Shown here: piece after piece, positions 44,950-53,821 of the stretch
How positions within the stretch are numbered: the first letter of the stretch is position 1
Layout of the letters: every line of letters begins with the position of its first letter
Notes under the pieces: model-generated
Told to the model about the DNA's origin: nothing
The model's input: only the letters and a program-made list of their open reading frames with translations
The model's database searches: none
Translations under genes and position numbers: made by a program
Source of the DNA: Lacticaseibacillus porcinae
GTDB taxonomy: Bacteria > Bacillota > Bacilli > Lactobacillales > Lactobacillaceae
Reading direction: 5' to 3'
Assembly: GCF_003946305.1 (NCBI RefSeq)
Contig: NZ_RHNS01000001.1
Span: 248,001 to 312,000 of the forward strand
DNA length: 64,000 bases

Positions 44950-45474
44950 TTAGACAGTTGGTAAAATGTCGTACAAACACCACACCATGTCTGGTTCAAA
45001 CTTTGCGAGCATCGGCGTATCCTGTGGCAACAAATTTGCGCTAGTGATGCAATAACGATACCCACACTCGCGATAATCTTCATAGGCTTGCGCCTTGCTC
45101 CCAGCATAATCAACAGGATAATCCCCTGCGCCTAATTGATGGCGCAACAAGTTCTCAGTTGCCGGATGAATGATGGCGGCATCTTTTGCATATTGCGGAT
45201 TTTCGATCAAGACCATCGCCTGCAATGGGCGGTGAAAGACTTGACGCAGTGACAGTTGATTGGAATATTCATAACACAATTCCCGCCAACCAAAATCTGG
45301 ACGGGCACTTTGATACGCAACGGGTAACAAGAATTGATCGCCGGCATAATCGGCAAGTGCGGCGATGATCTCATCAAAGTTTGGGTGCAGTTGAATCTCT
45401 GGATGGGCAATGCCAGGAATATGCGTGGCGGCATCATAACTATCTGTGGTTTTAGGACCAAGGGTGTGGATCAT
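44950..45474 (-). CDS. prephenate dehydratase-like / BacA-like protein
   Basis: 174 residues. The start IHTLGPKTTDSYDAA corresponds to the prephenate dehydratase N-terminus LGPxGTxSxxAA. LLPVAYQSARP, VFHRPLQAMVLIENP, AAIIHPATENLLRHQL and YRYCITSANLLPQ follow the order of the prephenate decarboxylase BacA (bacilysin pathway) and dehydratase folds. The TRF catalytic motif of true dehydratases is missing, as in BacA. Function is thus a relative of prephenate dehydratase, not proven. GGAGG lies 7 nt before the ATG. It sits upstream of the T-box hydratase gene and downstream of repeat copy 3 and a Phe-rich leader. Confidence 0.6.
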   Translation of the reverse strand: MIHTLGPKTTDSYDAATHIPGIAHPEIQLHPNFDEIIAALADYAGDQFLLPVAYQSARPDFGWRELCYEYSNQLSLRQVFHRPLQAMVLIENPQYAKDAAIIHPATENLLRHQLGAGDYPVDYAGSKAQAYEDYRECGYRYCITSANLLPQDTPMLAKFEPDMVWCLYDILPTV

Positions 45475-45516
45475 AGGTTTCCTCCAAGAAAAAAGTTCAG
45501 TAACGAATGATGTTAG

Positions 45517-46105
45517 GCAGCGTCAGTGTTTCAACAAACTATACCAATATGCCTCCAGCACGAAAATCTGTGGGCTCCGATCAAAAGCGTTCCGGCGGGC
45601 TAGTCATGGAACGCGATGACGCTCGTCGGAGCTAACTCGCAAAGAACGCGAGTGGATCTCCTTCTCGCTGGGCTCTAAGCGATAAATCGCTAAGAGCCCC
45701 ACGGCTGATGACTAGCCCGCCTCCACGTTTTTAATCTCCGCCCACAGATTTCGACATTGATATGGCTGGCTTACCAATCAAATACGTCGATGCGACGACA
45801 TCATTCAAATGACGAAACGTGATATCAACGTAGACATCAGGTGACAGTGGACTAGTGGAGTGGAAGTGATTTGAAATGGGGACGGAAGCTGGCCGCCGCG
45901 ACATCGTGAGAACGCAGTTGGCGGTTTACCGCCTACTGCGTTCCGCAGGTCGAGATCCGGCGAGTGGGGAGCGTAGCGACACATCTCGGCTAGCTCGGAT
46001 TCGGACCCTCACTATGTCGCGGCGAGCCAGCTGGAGTCCCCATTTCAAATCACTGAAACGGAGCTCGTCCAGTGTCCTGACGGCGGCACGAAACACTGAC
46101 GCTGC
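45517..46105 (-). repeat. large composite palindromic repeat, copy 3 (opposite strand)
   Basis: Ends GCAGCGTCAGTGTTTC (45517-45532) and GAAACACTGACGCTGC (46090-46105), a perfect copy-specific terminal inverted repeat. Read on the minus strand it has arm A (about 46070-45850), arm C (about 45835-45755) and arm B closed by CTGTGGGCGGAGA/TCGGAGCCCACAG. The interior of arm B differs from copies 1 and 2: it holds an inverted arm-A-type core, GGAGCTAACTCGC...GCGAGTGGATCTCC and GGGCTCTTAGCGAT/ATCGCTAAGAGCCC (45625-45700 on plus). No gene inside. It separates the Phe-rich leader from the prephenate dehydratase-like gene. Confidence 0.85.
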
Positions 46106-46130
46106 AGGATAGCGACAATGATATCGCGCA

Positions 46131-46165
46131 AATAAAAACACGACCTTGCAGCTTGCAAGATCGTG
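46131..46165 (-). terminator. terminator of the Phe-rich leader transcript
   Basis: CACGATCTTGCA-AGC-TGCAAGGTCGTG followed by TTTTTATTT on the minus strand. Confidence 0.85.
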
Positions 46166-46186
46166 CGGAAAAGTTGAATTTCTCTT

Positions 46187-46265
46187 CCTCAGATCAACCA
46201 CCTCTGAGGAAAATCTTTCTCAGACATGGACGCAAGCCAATACGCGTCCATGCCAGCATGGACGC
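46187..46265 (-). promoter_or_regulatory. ladder of mutually exclusive hairpins after the Phe-rich leader peptide
   Basis: On the minus strand, segment 1 GCGTCCATGC (46265-46256), 2 GCATGGACGC (46253-46244), 3 GCGTCCATGTCTGAG (46233-46219), 4 CCTCAGA (46209-46203), 5 TCTGAGG (46193-46187). Pairs 1:2, 2:3, 3:4 and 4:5 are all possible but neighbours exclude each other. Segment 1 begins in the leader-peptide stop codon. Confidence 0.65.
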
Positions 46266-46309
46266 TATCTGAAAAAGAAAAAGTTAAATTGAAAGTGGTT
46301 GTTCAACAT
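46265..46309 (-). CDS. Phe-rich leader peptide (14 codons)
   Basis: ATG at 46309, TAG at 46267-46265, giving MLNNHFQFNFFFFR: six Phe in fourteen residues, four of them consecutive. AAGGA lies 8 nt upstream. This resembles the attenuator peptide PheL of enterobacteria in composition, not in sequence. It is followed by competing hairpins and a terminator and preceded by its own promoter. The next coding gene on this strand is the prephenate dehydratase-like gene at 45474. Confidence 0.7.
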   Translation of the reverse strand: MLNNHFQFNFFFFR

Positions 46310-46340
46310 TTTGAAATCCTTCGTTCATTAGAATAATCTC

Positions 46341-46369
46341 ATTAAACCACACTCACACGCAATCGTCAA
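46341..46369 (-). promoter_or_regulatory. promoter of the Phe-rich leader
   Basis: TTGACG (46369-46364), 17-nt spacer, TTTAAT (46346-46341) on the minus strand, beginning 6 nt after the stop of the acetyltransferase gene. Confidence 0.75.
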
Positions 46370-46374
46370 CGCGA

Positions 46375-47592
46375 TCAGAAGTAATCAGAGAAGTAAGGTT
46401 CTTCCATTGGGATGATGCTTTCCAAGTTTTTCAACGCAGCTTTTGACGCATGTAGCCGTTCGATCCGTGCCAAGTAAGACGGTCGACGATAACTCATCAA
46501 CATCGTGGTCAACGTTTGAATGTCGACGTCCACAGCATCCCCGACTGGACGGTTGGTGACTTCGACTTCCCCTTTTTCATTCCACCACAACCCAAAAGTC
46601 TTATTGTTCCAATCTGCTAAAGGATCAGACACATTGAAGTGGATCGGCTTGCCGACTTCTGCGAAAGGATATTCTTTCAAGAACTCGGCAACGTCGACGA
46701 TCCGCGCCATGAAGTAAGGGTGAATGGTTTGTTTGATGTCGCCATCTGATAACAAGAAATGTAGCGGTTCGTTTTTATAAATGTTGCCGCGGACATGTTC
46801 CACCATCGAAAAATGCGCCGACACAAAGTTCCATAACCCGACTCGCGCTTCTTGGGTGTTGTAGACCATTTCTTTGATGTGGAAAACTTCATTGGCGATC
46901 CAATACAACACATAGCCTTGGGGTTGGTCTTGCGCGTCGTAATACACCCCGGCAATGCGTTCTTCTTCGTTTTCCCAACGCCAATATTCATCCCAGTTGA
47001 GTTGGTTGCGGATCATGGCACCATGATTGTGCTTGGCATAAGTTTGATAAGTCGAGATCACATCAGGATCATCGATTTCCAATCGTTCCACATGACCTGG
47101 TGTCGGTTGTGGCTTTGGCAATTGGGTATCTTTGACATCAAAAGTCAAATGATCGGACATGATCTCCCACCCTTTTTTGCGGTAAAAAGGAATGGAGTAT
47201 GGGTAAAGATAAGAGATCCACTGCTTATGCGCACGCATGTGTTGCAAGGCTAAGCGGATCAAGTCATGCATCAAACCATGGCCTGCATATTCAGGATAAG
47301 TCCCGACTCCAGTTAAGCCGCCCATTTTCACTTGTTTGCCGTGGAGGTTCACGGTACAAGGGTAAATGGCGAGTTGGGAGATCAGTTGATCATCGTGAAA
47401 CCACCCGATCACATCAGATTTCTCCAACACTGGGCGCTTGGCGCGTTCCAATTCGCCTTCTTCATAACCTGATTCTTCAACTTCTTTGGCGGTCACTTGA
47501 AAGACATAAGCTAACAAGTCGTTAAATTGTTCCAAATACTCTAACGTCACCGGTTTAATGGTGAGTTCTTTGCGTATATTATTGTCGTCCAT
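46375..47592 (-). CDS. Eis-like GNAT N-acetyltransferase
   Basis: 405 residues with the two-GNAT plus SCP2-like layout of the Eis family. The acetyl-CoA site lies in MGGLTGVGTYPEYAGHGLMH (about 90-109), and LYPYSIPFYRKKGWE (about 130-144) is a family hallmark; the C-terminal part from about residue 290 matches the sterol-carrier-like domain. Eis proteins acetylate amines such as aminoglycosides or host proteins, but the substrate here is unknown. 9 nt downstream of recD2. Confidence 0.88.
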   Translation of the reverse strand: MDDNNIRKELTIKPVTLEYLEQFNDLLAYVFQVTAKEVEESGYEEGELERAKRPVLEKSDVIGWFHDDQLISQLAIYPCTVNLHGKQVKMGGLTGVGTYPEYAGHGLMHDLIRLALQHMRAHKQWISYLYPYSIPFYRKKGWEIMSDHLTFDVKDTQLPKPQPTPGHVERLEIDDPDVISTYQTYAKHNHGAMIRNQLNWDEYWRWENEEERIAGVYYDAQDQPQGYVLYWIANEVFHIKEMVYNTQEARVGLWNFVSAHFSMVEHVRGNIYKNEPLHFLLSDGDIKQTIHPYFMARIVDVAEFLKEYPFAEVGKPIHFNVSDPLADWNNKTFGLWWNEKGEVEVTNRPVGDAVDVDIQTLTTMLMSYRRPSYLARIERLHASKAALKNLESIIPMEEPYFSDYF

Positions 47593-47601
47593 CTCGAAAA
47601 A

Positions 47602-50004
47602 TTACTCCTTATGGGGCATTGCGGGGTCAACTGAGGCAAAATCCATTGGCTTCACACCTGCCATTCCGATCATAGGATCAATCGTTTGACTTTGGACCAG
47701 CGCTTCAGTCAATACAAATACTTTTGGTTCGTCATTACTCTCTTCATTGTCTGATAGCAACTCGTTTGTGTCAACCGGTGTCATGACGGCTTGCAACCGC
47801 GCCACTAAACTGGTTTTGCGGTTATCAGCGACAGATTGGACAGCGAGTTCAAAGGCGCGAGGGTCACCCATCAACACCAATGACTGACTCGCGCGCGTCA
47901 CTGCCGTATACAACAAGTTTCGCCGCAACATCCGCTTTGACGCTAACGTCAACGGCAAAATCACCAAATCAAACTCGCTACCTTGCGCCTTGTGGATCGA
48001 CGTTGCATAAGCCAACGTAAACTTGGCAAAATCACTGCGGGTGTAAGTGATCTCTGAAGAATCAAAGTCGATGATCAACTCATCAGTTTTAGAATCCGCC
48101 TCTTTTGCTGGGGTGATGCCGATCACGCGACCGATCTCGCCATTAAAGACTTGTTGTTCTGGATTGTTCACCAATTGCAAAATTTTGTCGCCGATGCGAT
48201 AAGTGCGATCGCCAAATGTGACTTCTTTGGAGCGGTCAGACTTTTTCGGATTGACAATATTTTGCAATAAGGCATTAAGTTGATCGATGCCGCCGGCGCC
48301 GCGATACATCGGCGCGAGCACTTGCATGTCGTTCAAGTCAAATTTCTGTGCCGCTTTGGCGACCACTTGGCCGACAACGGCAGCCAGTTGATTTGGCGGG
48401 CATAAAATAAAGCTGCGATCCGCTTTTTGTTGTTGCCAATCTGCAGGCAACTGCCCCATGTTAATGGCATGCGCCAAGTCGATGATCGAAGACTGTGAAT
48501 CTTGGCGGTGAATATGGGTCAATTCTTGCGCTGGTAGGCAGTGTGCCCGCAACAAGTCGGCAAACACTTGCCCAGGACCGACGCTTGGCAGTTGGTCTTT
48601 ATCCCCGACTAAGATCAAGCGAATGCCTGGATGTAGCGACATTAACAAGGTGCGGAACAAATAAGTGTCCACCATCGACATTTCATCAACGATCAACAAC
48701 CCATCTGGCAATTCTTTCGGTTCATATTCATCAGAGTCGATGGTTAAGCCTAACAACCTGTGGATCGTGCTAGCAGGCAAGCCGGTGGTTTCAGTCATGC
48801 GTTTGGCGGCGCGGCCTGTCGGTGCGGCTAACATAATGGGGAACGGTTCGTCTTTATAGGAGTTCACATCAAGCGATAAATCATTGATCTCCGCATAGGT
48901 GCGGACGATACCATTGACCACCGTTGTTTTCCCAGTCCCAGGACCGCCAGTCAACGCAAAGATCCCTGATTGCATCGCCGTGACGATCGCATGCCGCTGG
49001 GTATCATCATAGGTGATGTCGGCGGCTTTTTGCACATCTTTTAAGGCGTGTTGAATCGCTTTGTCGCTTGGTTTGTCGACATCTTGATCGAGTTGCTTTA
49101 AGCGATTGGCAATTTCAAATTCGGCGTCATACAAGCGCTTAGGATAAATGCGTTTATCTTCGGCCATGATTTTATTGCTTTTGCGTAAGGCGATCACGGC
49201 ATCAGCGACATCATCTGGCGTGATTTCGACATTCCGCGCACCTTCAAGCATCCCGATCGTCGCATCCAGCAATTCCGGCAATTCAACGTAAGTGTCGCCT
49301 TCGCCTTCCGTTTGATTGGTCAACGTCTCCATTACCGCGCCTTGAATGCGAATCGGCGCATCTGGTGCGATATTCATGTGCGCAGCGATCGCGTCAGCGC
49401 GCTTAAACCCAATGCCTTCAACGTCTGCGATCAATCGGTAAGGATTTTCTTCGATCACATCTAGCGCATCAGTGTCATACAACGCGTAGATTTTCGCCGC
49501 CATGTTTGCCGTGAAGCCGAAGTCATTTAAGCCGATGATCACTTGCTCCATGCCAAGATTGGCTTTGAGGTTATCGACTAAAGTTTTTTGACGATCAGGC
49601 TTGAGCTTCAACGGGGTCAGGACGCTGGGATCTTTGAGGATCTTATCGATGGCATTAACGCCGAGGTCTTCGACAATGCGTTCTGCAGTTTTCTTCCCGA
49701 TCCCAGGAAATTTCTCTGAACTCAAATAGCCGATCAGCCCGGCTTTTCCGCTGGGCTTTTCGACTTGATAGTTGTCGGCAGCAAACTGTTGCCCATATTT
49801 TGGATGGGTGACCAATTTCCCGATGAAGTTGTAAGTTTCATCTTCTTTCACATCACCAAAAGAGCCGGTCACCACAATCTCTGGCTCCAACCACGTGAGG
49901 TTGGTTTTGGTGATAGTGATCAATAGAATTTTGAAAAAACTAGTCGGGCTTTGAAAAAAAATGCTTTTGACCCGGCCGGTGACGCTTTGCGGCTCGTCAG
50001 TCAT
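47602..50004 (-). CDS. recD2: RecD2-type ATP-dependent DNA helicase
   Basis: 5'-3' helicase of superfamily 1B without RecBC partners, for DNA repair. 800 residues. The N-terminal OB-like region (about 1-90, VTGRVKSIFFQSPTSFFKIL) and helix-hairpin-helix motifs (FPGIGKKTAERIV, VEGIGFKRADAIA) precede the motor: Walker A GGPGTGKTTVVNG, DE-box LLIVDEMSMVD, and the C-terminal UvrD-like motif YATSIHKAQGSEFDLVI. The ATG at 50004 follows AAGGAG and overlaps the stop of the TPR gene by 8 nt. Confidence 0.95.
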   Translation of the reverse strand: MTDEPQSVTGRVKSIFFQSPTSFFKILLITITKTNLTWLEPEIVVTGSFGDVKEDETYNFIGKLVTHPKYGQQFAADNYQVEKPSGKAGLIGYLSSEKFPGIGKKTAERIVEDLGVNAIDKILKDPSVLTPLKLKPDRQKTLVDNLKANLGMEQVIIGLNDFGFTANMAAKIYALYDTDALDVIEENPYRLIADVEGIGFKRADAIAAHMNIAPDAPIRIQGAVMETLTNQTEGEGDTYVELPELLDATIGMLEGARNVEITPDDVADAVIALRKSNKIMAEDKRIYPKRLYDAEFEIANRLKQLDQDVDKPSDKAIQHALKDVQKAADITYDDTQRHAIVTAMQSGIFALTGGPGTGKTTVVNGIVRTYAEINDLSLDVNSYKDEPFPIMLAAPTGRAAKRMTETTGLPASTIHRLLGLTIDSDEYEPKELPDGLLIVDEMSMVDTYLFRTLLMSLHPGIRLILVGDKDQLPSVGPGQVFADLLRAHCLPAQELTHIHRQDSQSSIIDLAHAINMGQLPADWQQQKADRSFILCPPNQLAAVVGQVVAKAAQKFDLNDMQVLAPMYRGAGGIDQLNALLQNIVNPKKSDRSKEVTFGDRTYRIGDKILQLVNNPEQQVFNGEIGRVIGITPAKEADSKTDELIIDFDSSEITYTRSDFAKFTLAYATSIHKAQGSEFDLVILPLTLASKRMLRRNLLYTAVTRASQSLVLMGDPRAFELAVQSVADNRKTSLVARLQAVMTPVDTNELLSDNEESNDEPKVFVLTEALVQSQTIDPMIGMAGVKPMDFASVDPAMPHKE

Positions 50005-50719
50005 CCGATGACTCCTTGTGCAGTAAGTAGCCGGCAATATCGCGGACTTGGTTAGCCTTTTGATCGTAGCTATCAGGATCTAACCGTTTGGCTTCATCAA
50101 GATATTTCGAACCATCTTGACCAGCGCCAGTCAACGCCATGCCGTAAGTGAAATAAGCTTGCGCATTTTTCGTGCGAAGTTGTGGCTCGAGCATATCAGC
50201 CGCTTGTTGAAACGCCCCCATGCCTAATAACAACTCCGCTGTCAATAACGCAGCATCTAAGCGATGAGGCGCGGCTTCATGGGCAGTTAGCGCAAAGGCT
50301 AAGGCTTTTTGTGGCTGTTCCAAATGTTGATAGGATAAAGCGACCATGTAAGTCGCGTCTTGGCCTAAGTTATCTTGATTTTTCGTCAGTTGTTGGAAAT
50401 ATTGAATGGCGAGTTGCCAGTTTTCTTGACGGAATTGGAGTAACCCAAAGTTATACACCAACTCCCCGTCTTCTGGAAACAACCCGATGGCTTGCATCAA
50501 CAGTTGCGTGGCTTCATCATAGGCGTTAATAGCGATCAGCATCGTCGCCAAGGTCGCATAACGCTTGGGGTCTTTGGGATTTTCATCAATGGCGGCGATG
50601 GCGGCATGAATCGCGCCGTCGTGATCACCGTGATTAAATTGGGAGATCATGTTTTGCTTGGGTTTCTTCGGAGCTTGAGACTTTTTTGACGTGTTGTTGT
50701 GTTTGTTGTCTTTTAACAT
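49997..50719 (-). CDS. tetratricopeptide-repeat protein
   Basis: 240 residues. A basic, Lys-rich N-terminus (KHNNTSKKSQAPKKPKQN) is followed by several TPR units with regular helical repeats (about 30-225; for example YDEATQLLMQAIGLFPEDGE and WQLAIQYFQQL). Such a gene between a phosphoglycerate-mutase-like gene and recD2 is common in lactobacilli. Function unknown; a scaffold role is the usual interpretation. Coupled to recD2 by an 8-nt overlap. Confidence 0.82.
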   Translation of the reverse strand: MLKDNKHNNTSKKSQAPKKPKQNMISQFNHGDHDGAIHAAIAAIDENPKDPKRYATLATMLIAINAYDEATQLLMQAIGLFPEDGELVYNFGLLQFRQENWQLAIQYFQQLTKNQDNLGQDATYMVALSYQHLEQPQKALAFALTAHEAAPHRLDAALLTAELLLGMGAFQQAADMLEPQLRTKNAQAYFTYGMALTGAGQDGSKYLDEAKRLDPDSYDQKANQVRDIAGYLLHKESSDD

Positions 50720-50728
50720 GATGACTCC

Positions 50729-51391
50729 TTAAATCGTGTCCGTGGGATCGAGTTTTTTGGTCAAATATTCGGTGTCGTTCCACTTGATCAACTTGAACGG
50801 GAGTTTTGGTCCGTAGGCTTCTAAAATCGTCACTGACGAATTGGTCAAGCCCCCCATTTTACGCATATCCGCGATTGGGGTGCCAAGCAAACTTTGGATC
50901 AAGGCCACAAGTGCAGCGCCATGGCTGACAAATAATAAATTCGCTTCGCCAGTCACATCTGCTTTCACCGCATCTAACACCACCGGTTGCATCCGCTTGA
51001 TCAAATCTGGGAAGGTTTCGCCTTCAATGGCAGTGGGATCATATTCGCCAGGTGCCGCGCGGAAGGCGTGTAATTCTTTGGGATACTTTTTGGCAACATC
51101 AGTGAACTTCATGCCTTCCATTTTGCCTAAATTGAATTCCCGCATCCCCACCGTGGTCGTGGTGGGAATATTTTCATCGAGATATTGTAACAAGGTCTTG
51201 GCTGTCGCTTGTGCACGAGGCAGTGGGCTGATGTAGCAATGGGCAAAATGCGTGCCTTTCAAGTAACTGGCAAGCTGGTGGATCTGCTCGTAGCTTTCTG
51301 GCAACAATGGTGAATCGCCATTGGCCCCTTGATAGCGCCCTTCCAAATTCCATTGCGTCTTGCCGTGCCGCACAAAAAATAATCGTGTCAA
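50729..51391 (-). CDS. histidine phosphatase family protein (phosphoglycerate mutase-like)
   Basis: 220 residues. The phosphohistidine motif FVRHGKTQWN (RHG, residues 8-10) and the second catalytic His in LLFVSHGAAL identify the superfamily. Substrate not readable; members act on phosphosugars or small phosphoesters. First gene of a four-gene run with the TPR, recD2 and Eis-like genes, divergent from the alcohol dehydrogenase gene. Confidence 0.9.
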   Translation of the reverse strand: MTRLFFVRHGKTQWNLEGRYQGANGDSPLLPESYEQIHQLASYLKGTHFAHCYISPLPRAQATAKTLLQYLDENIPTTTTVGMREFNLGKMEGMKFTDVAKKYPKELHAFRAAPGEYDPTAIEGETFPDLIKRMQPVVLDAVKADVTGEANLLFVSHGAALVALIQSLLGTPIADMRKMGGLTNSSVTILEAYGPKLPFKLIKWNDTEYLTKKLDPTDTI

Positions 51392-51495
51392 CGTCGTGCC
51401 CTCCTTGTTGTTGCTTCTATTATCGCGATTTTTGCCCCCCTTTTCAACCGGCGGGCGGTATAATTGAGGTAATCAGAAATTTGGAGGCCTTTTCA

Positions 51496-52674
51496 GTGAA
51501 AGATTTTACTTATGCTAACCCCACCGACATTCGCTTTGGCGATTACATCGATTCACAACTTGCCGATACTGTCGCCCGCTTTGGTCAAAAGGTATTGTTG
51601 GTGTATGGGGGTCACTCGATCAAAAAAACTGGATTGTACCAGCGGGTGATCGATTTGTTAAAAGGCTTTGATATCGTTGAACTGCCTGGCGTTGAACCGA
51701 ATCCTAAAATCGATTCCGTTCGTGCTGGCGTCAAACTCGCACAAGATCGCGACGTCGTGCTTGCAGTTGGCGGCGGCTCGGTCATTGACGCTGCCAAAGT
51801 CATTGCCACTGCGGCTCATTACGACGGCGATGCTTGGGACTTAGTGGTTGATCGTGAACTTGCGCAACAACAAACGATGTTGCCATTAGTGGATATTGTG
51901 ACACTTGCTGCAACTGGGAGCGAAATGAATGTCAACGCGGTGATCTCAGATCCTAGTCGCAACGCTAAAGTTGGTGCGCGCTGCCCAAGTGGTCCTGCAG
52001 TTTCCTTCTTGGATCCACGATTGACCATCACCGTGCCGGCTAGTCAAACGGCAGCCGGTTCGATGGATATTTTCTCGCATTTGTGTGAACAATATTTCGA
52101 CCGCTCCGATTCAAATGATGTCTCCAAAGGCATGATCGAAGGGTTAATGCAAGCCGTCACTCGCTGGGCACCTGTCGCGATCAACAAACCAGATTCTCTT
52201 GATGCCCGTGCAAACTTAATGTGGGCGGCCACCAATGCTTGTTCTGGTTTAGTGGGTGCTGGCACTGAAAGTCGCTGGTCATGTCACGCAATGGAACATC
52301 AACTGTCGGCGTTTTATGATGTGACGCATGGTGTTGGCCTTGGAATATTAACGCCGCGCTGGATGCAATATGTCCTAGATCATGATGAATCTTCGGCGAA
52401 ATTATTCGCGCGGTTCGGTCATCGGGTTTGGGATCTGCCAGTGCTCGGTAATGTGCACAACCGCGCACAAGAAGCCATCGATGCGACATGGAGTTGGATT
52501 TTTGGGTTAGGCTTTGGCATGACGCTTCCTGAAATTGGGATCGAAGACGACAAGCATTTTGCTGAAATGGCCAAAACTGCCGCTGCAGGTGGGTTAGATC
52601 ATGCTTACTTGCCACTGGATGCGCAAGCTGTTGAAGATATTTATCGCGCTAGCATGACGCCCGGGATTCACTAG
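51496..52674 (+). CDS. iron-containing alcohol dehydrogenase (NAD(P)H-dependent butanol dehydrogenase type)
   Basis: Reduces aldehydes such as butanal to alcohols. 392 residues, group III (Fe) ADH. GGGSVIDAAKVIAT is the nucleotide-binding GGGS motif; ATGSEMN and the metal-binding histidines in HAMEHQLSAFYDVTHGVGL are present. The start is the GTG at 51496, 8 nt after GGAGG; the longer reading frame overlaps the divergent histidine-phosphatase gene. Single gene with its own terminator. Confidence 0.92.
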   Translation: MKDFTYANPTDIRFGDYIDSQLADTVARFGQKVLLVYGGHSIKKTGLYQRVIDLLKGFDIVELPGVEPNPKIDSVRAGVKLAQDRDVVLAVGGGSVIDAAKVIATAAHYDGDAWDLVVDRELAQQQTMLPLVDIVTLAATGSEMNVNAVISDPSRNAKVGARCPSGPAVSFLDPRLTITVPASQTAAGSMDIFSHLCEQYFDRSDSNDVSKGMIEGLMQAVTRWAPVAINKPDSLDARANLMWAATNACSGLVGAGTESRWSCHAMEHQLSAFYDVTHGVGLGILTPRWMQYVLDHDESSAKLFARFGHRVWDLPVLGNVHNRAQEAIDATWSWIFGLGFGMTLPEIGIEDDKHFAEMAKTAAAGGLDHAYLPLDAQAVEDIYRASMTPGIH

Positions 52675-52680
52675 CATTTT

Positions 52681-52725
52681 AAAAAGTCTGTTCACTGGAT
52701 TGAAATCAGTGAGCAGACTTTTTTT
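52681..52725. terminator. terminator between the alcohol dehydrogenase and anti-sigma genes
   Basis: AAAGTCTGTTCACTG/CAGTGAGCAGACTTT stem with a T7 tail on plus and A/T-rich sequence on the other side. Confidence 0.88.
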
Positions 52726-52729
52726 GCGC

Positions 52730-53821
52730 TTATGGTAATAATTGTGATGCCGGCACTTCAAAGGTAGCAGGTACTTGACGGTTAGGTTCTTTGCCAGGAA
52801 GTTCATAGTCGAACTTCACGACATCCCCGGCTTGTAACGCCGTGCGCTTGCCGTTGCGCCCTCGGTAATCAGTCGCAAACGTTGATTGAAAATTAGCTTG
52901 CGTCAAGCCATTGTGATGTGTGACGGCTAAATTCTGCCCGCTGATCCCCAAAGATAAGTCGCCAACTTCATGCCCATTTTGATAAACCACCCCACGGGAG
53001 ATCCAGGCCGCTTGCAAATATTTCTGCTGAGAGGATGCCGTAAGTTGTTGCGGATCGAAGCTAGTTTGATAATTTAATACCAGACTTTGACCGCTGGCTT
53101 GGACTTTTGTTAAGGCAACGGTCACTGGGCCACCGATCACTTGAGCGCTACGAGTTTGCGTTAACGACCGCGTAGTTGCTTTAAACTGTGGCAGCGATAA
53201 ATTCTGCCAGCTGAGGTCATGAGTGGTGCCATTGACTTTGCTTAATTTCAAATCAAAGCCTTTGGTATTGGCATCACCTGTGATTGGCGGATACCAAGCA
53301 ATCACTTGTCGATAATGACCCAGCGCCACTTTTGCGGCGTTAGCTTCAAAATCAATATCTTGGCCAGCACCTAAGTTATTCACTGAAACATTGGCTTGAT
53401 CAAATTTGTTGGGGTCGATGCCAGGGCCTGAATAATCGACGATCACTGCTGACACCCCAGCTGATGCCATCGTCCCGATCGGTTGCACCTGAATGCCGTT
53501 GACGTCTTGTGCCGCAACGTGCAACGAATGATAGACATTGGTATTCGCAAAATCCCCTAACAATTGATTTAGCGTTGGATCCCAACGTTTTGATTGCGTG
53601 GAACTTTCATCAAGTAATTGTTGATAAGCAGGTACGATGCCCCCAGCTTGAATCGCAACCGGTGCAACTGTTGCCAACAACCCAACTGTGGCTAAGCCGA
53701 TGACACTGCCGACGACCACATGGCGGCGATGTTTCACTGGACGCGCCTGGGCAACGCCTTGACTGATCGCCGCATTGACTAAATTCTTTGGCACTTCAAT
53801 TTGTTCAAATTCGGTAAGCAT
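52730..53821 (-). CDS. DUF4179-type membrane anti-sigma factor
   Basis: 363 residues. A short cytoplasmic N-terminus (about 1-35) is followed by one transmembrane helix (VVVGSVIGLATVGLLATVAP) and a large extracellular beta-rich domain of the DUF4179 kind. It overlaps the ECF sigma gene, so it is very likely the sigma factor's membrane inhibitor, releasing it on an outside signal. The ATG at 53821 or a GTG one codon earlier may start; AAGGAG lies upstream of both. Confidence 0.82.
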   Translation of the reverse strand: MLTEFEQIEVPKNLVNAAISQGVAQARPVKHRRHVVVGSVIGLATVGLLATVAPVAIQAGGIVPAYQQLLDESSTQSKRWDPTLNQLLGDFANTNVYHSLHVAAQDVNGIQVQPIGTMASAGVSAVIVDYSGPGIDPNKFDQANVSVNNLGAGQDIDFEANAAKVALGHYRQVIAWYPPITGDANTKGFDLKLSKVNGTTHDLSWQNLSLPQFKATTRSLTQTRSAQVIGGPVTVALTKVQASGQSLVLNYQTSFDPQQLTASSQQKYLQAAWISRGVVYQNGHEVGDLSLGISGQNLAVTHHNGLTQANFQSTFATDYRGRNGKRTALQAGDVVKFDYELPGKEPNRQVPATFEVPASQLLP

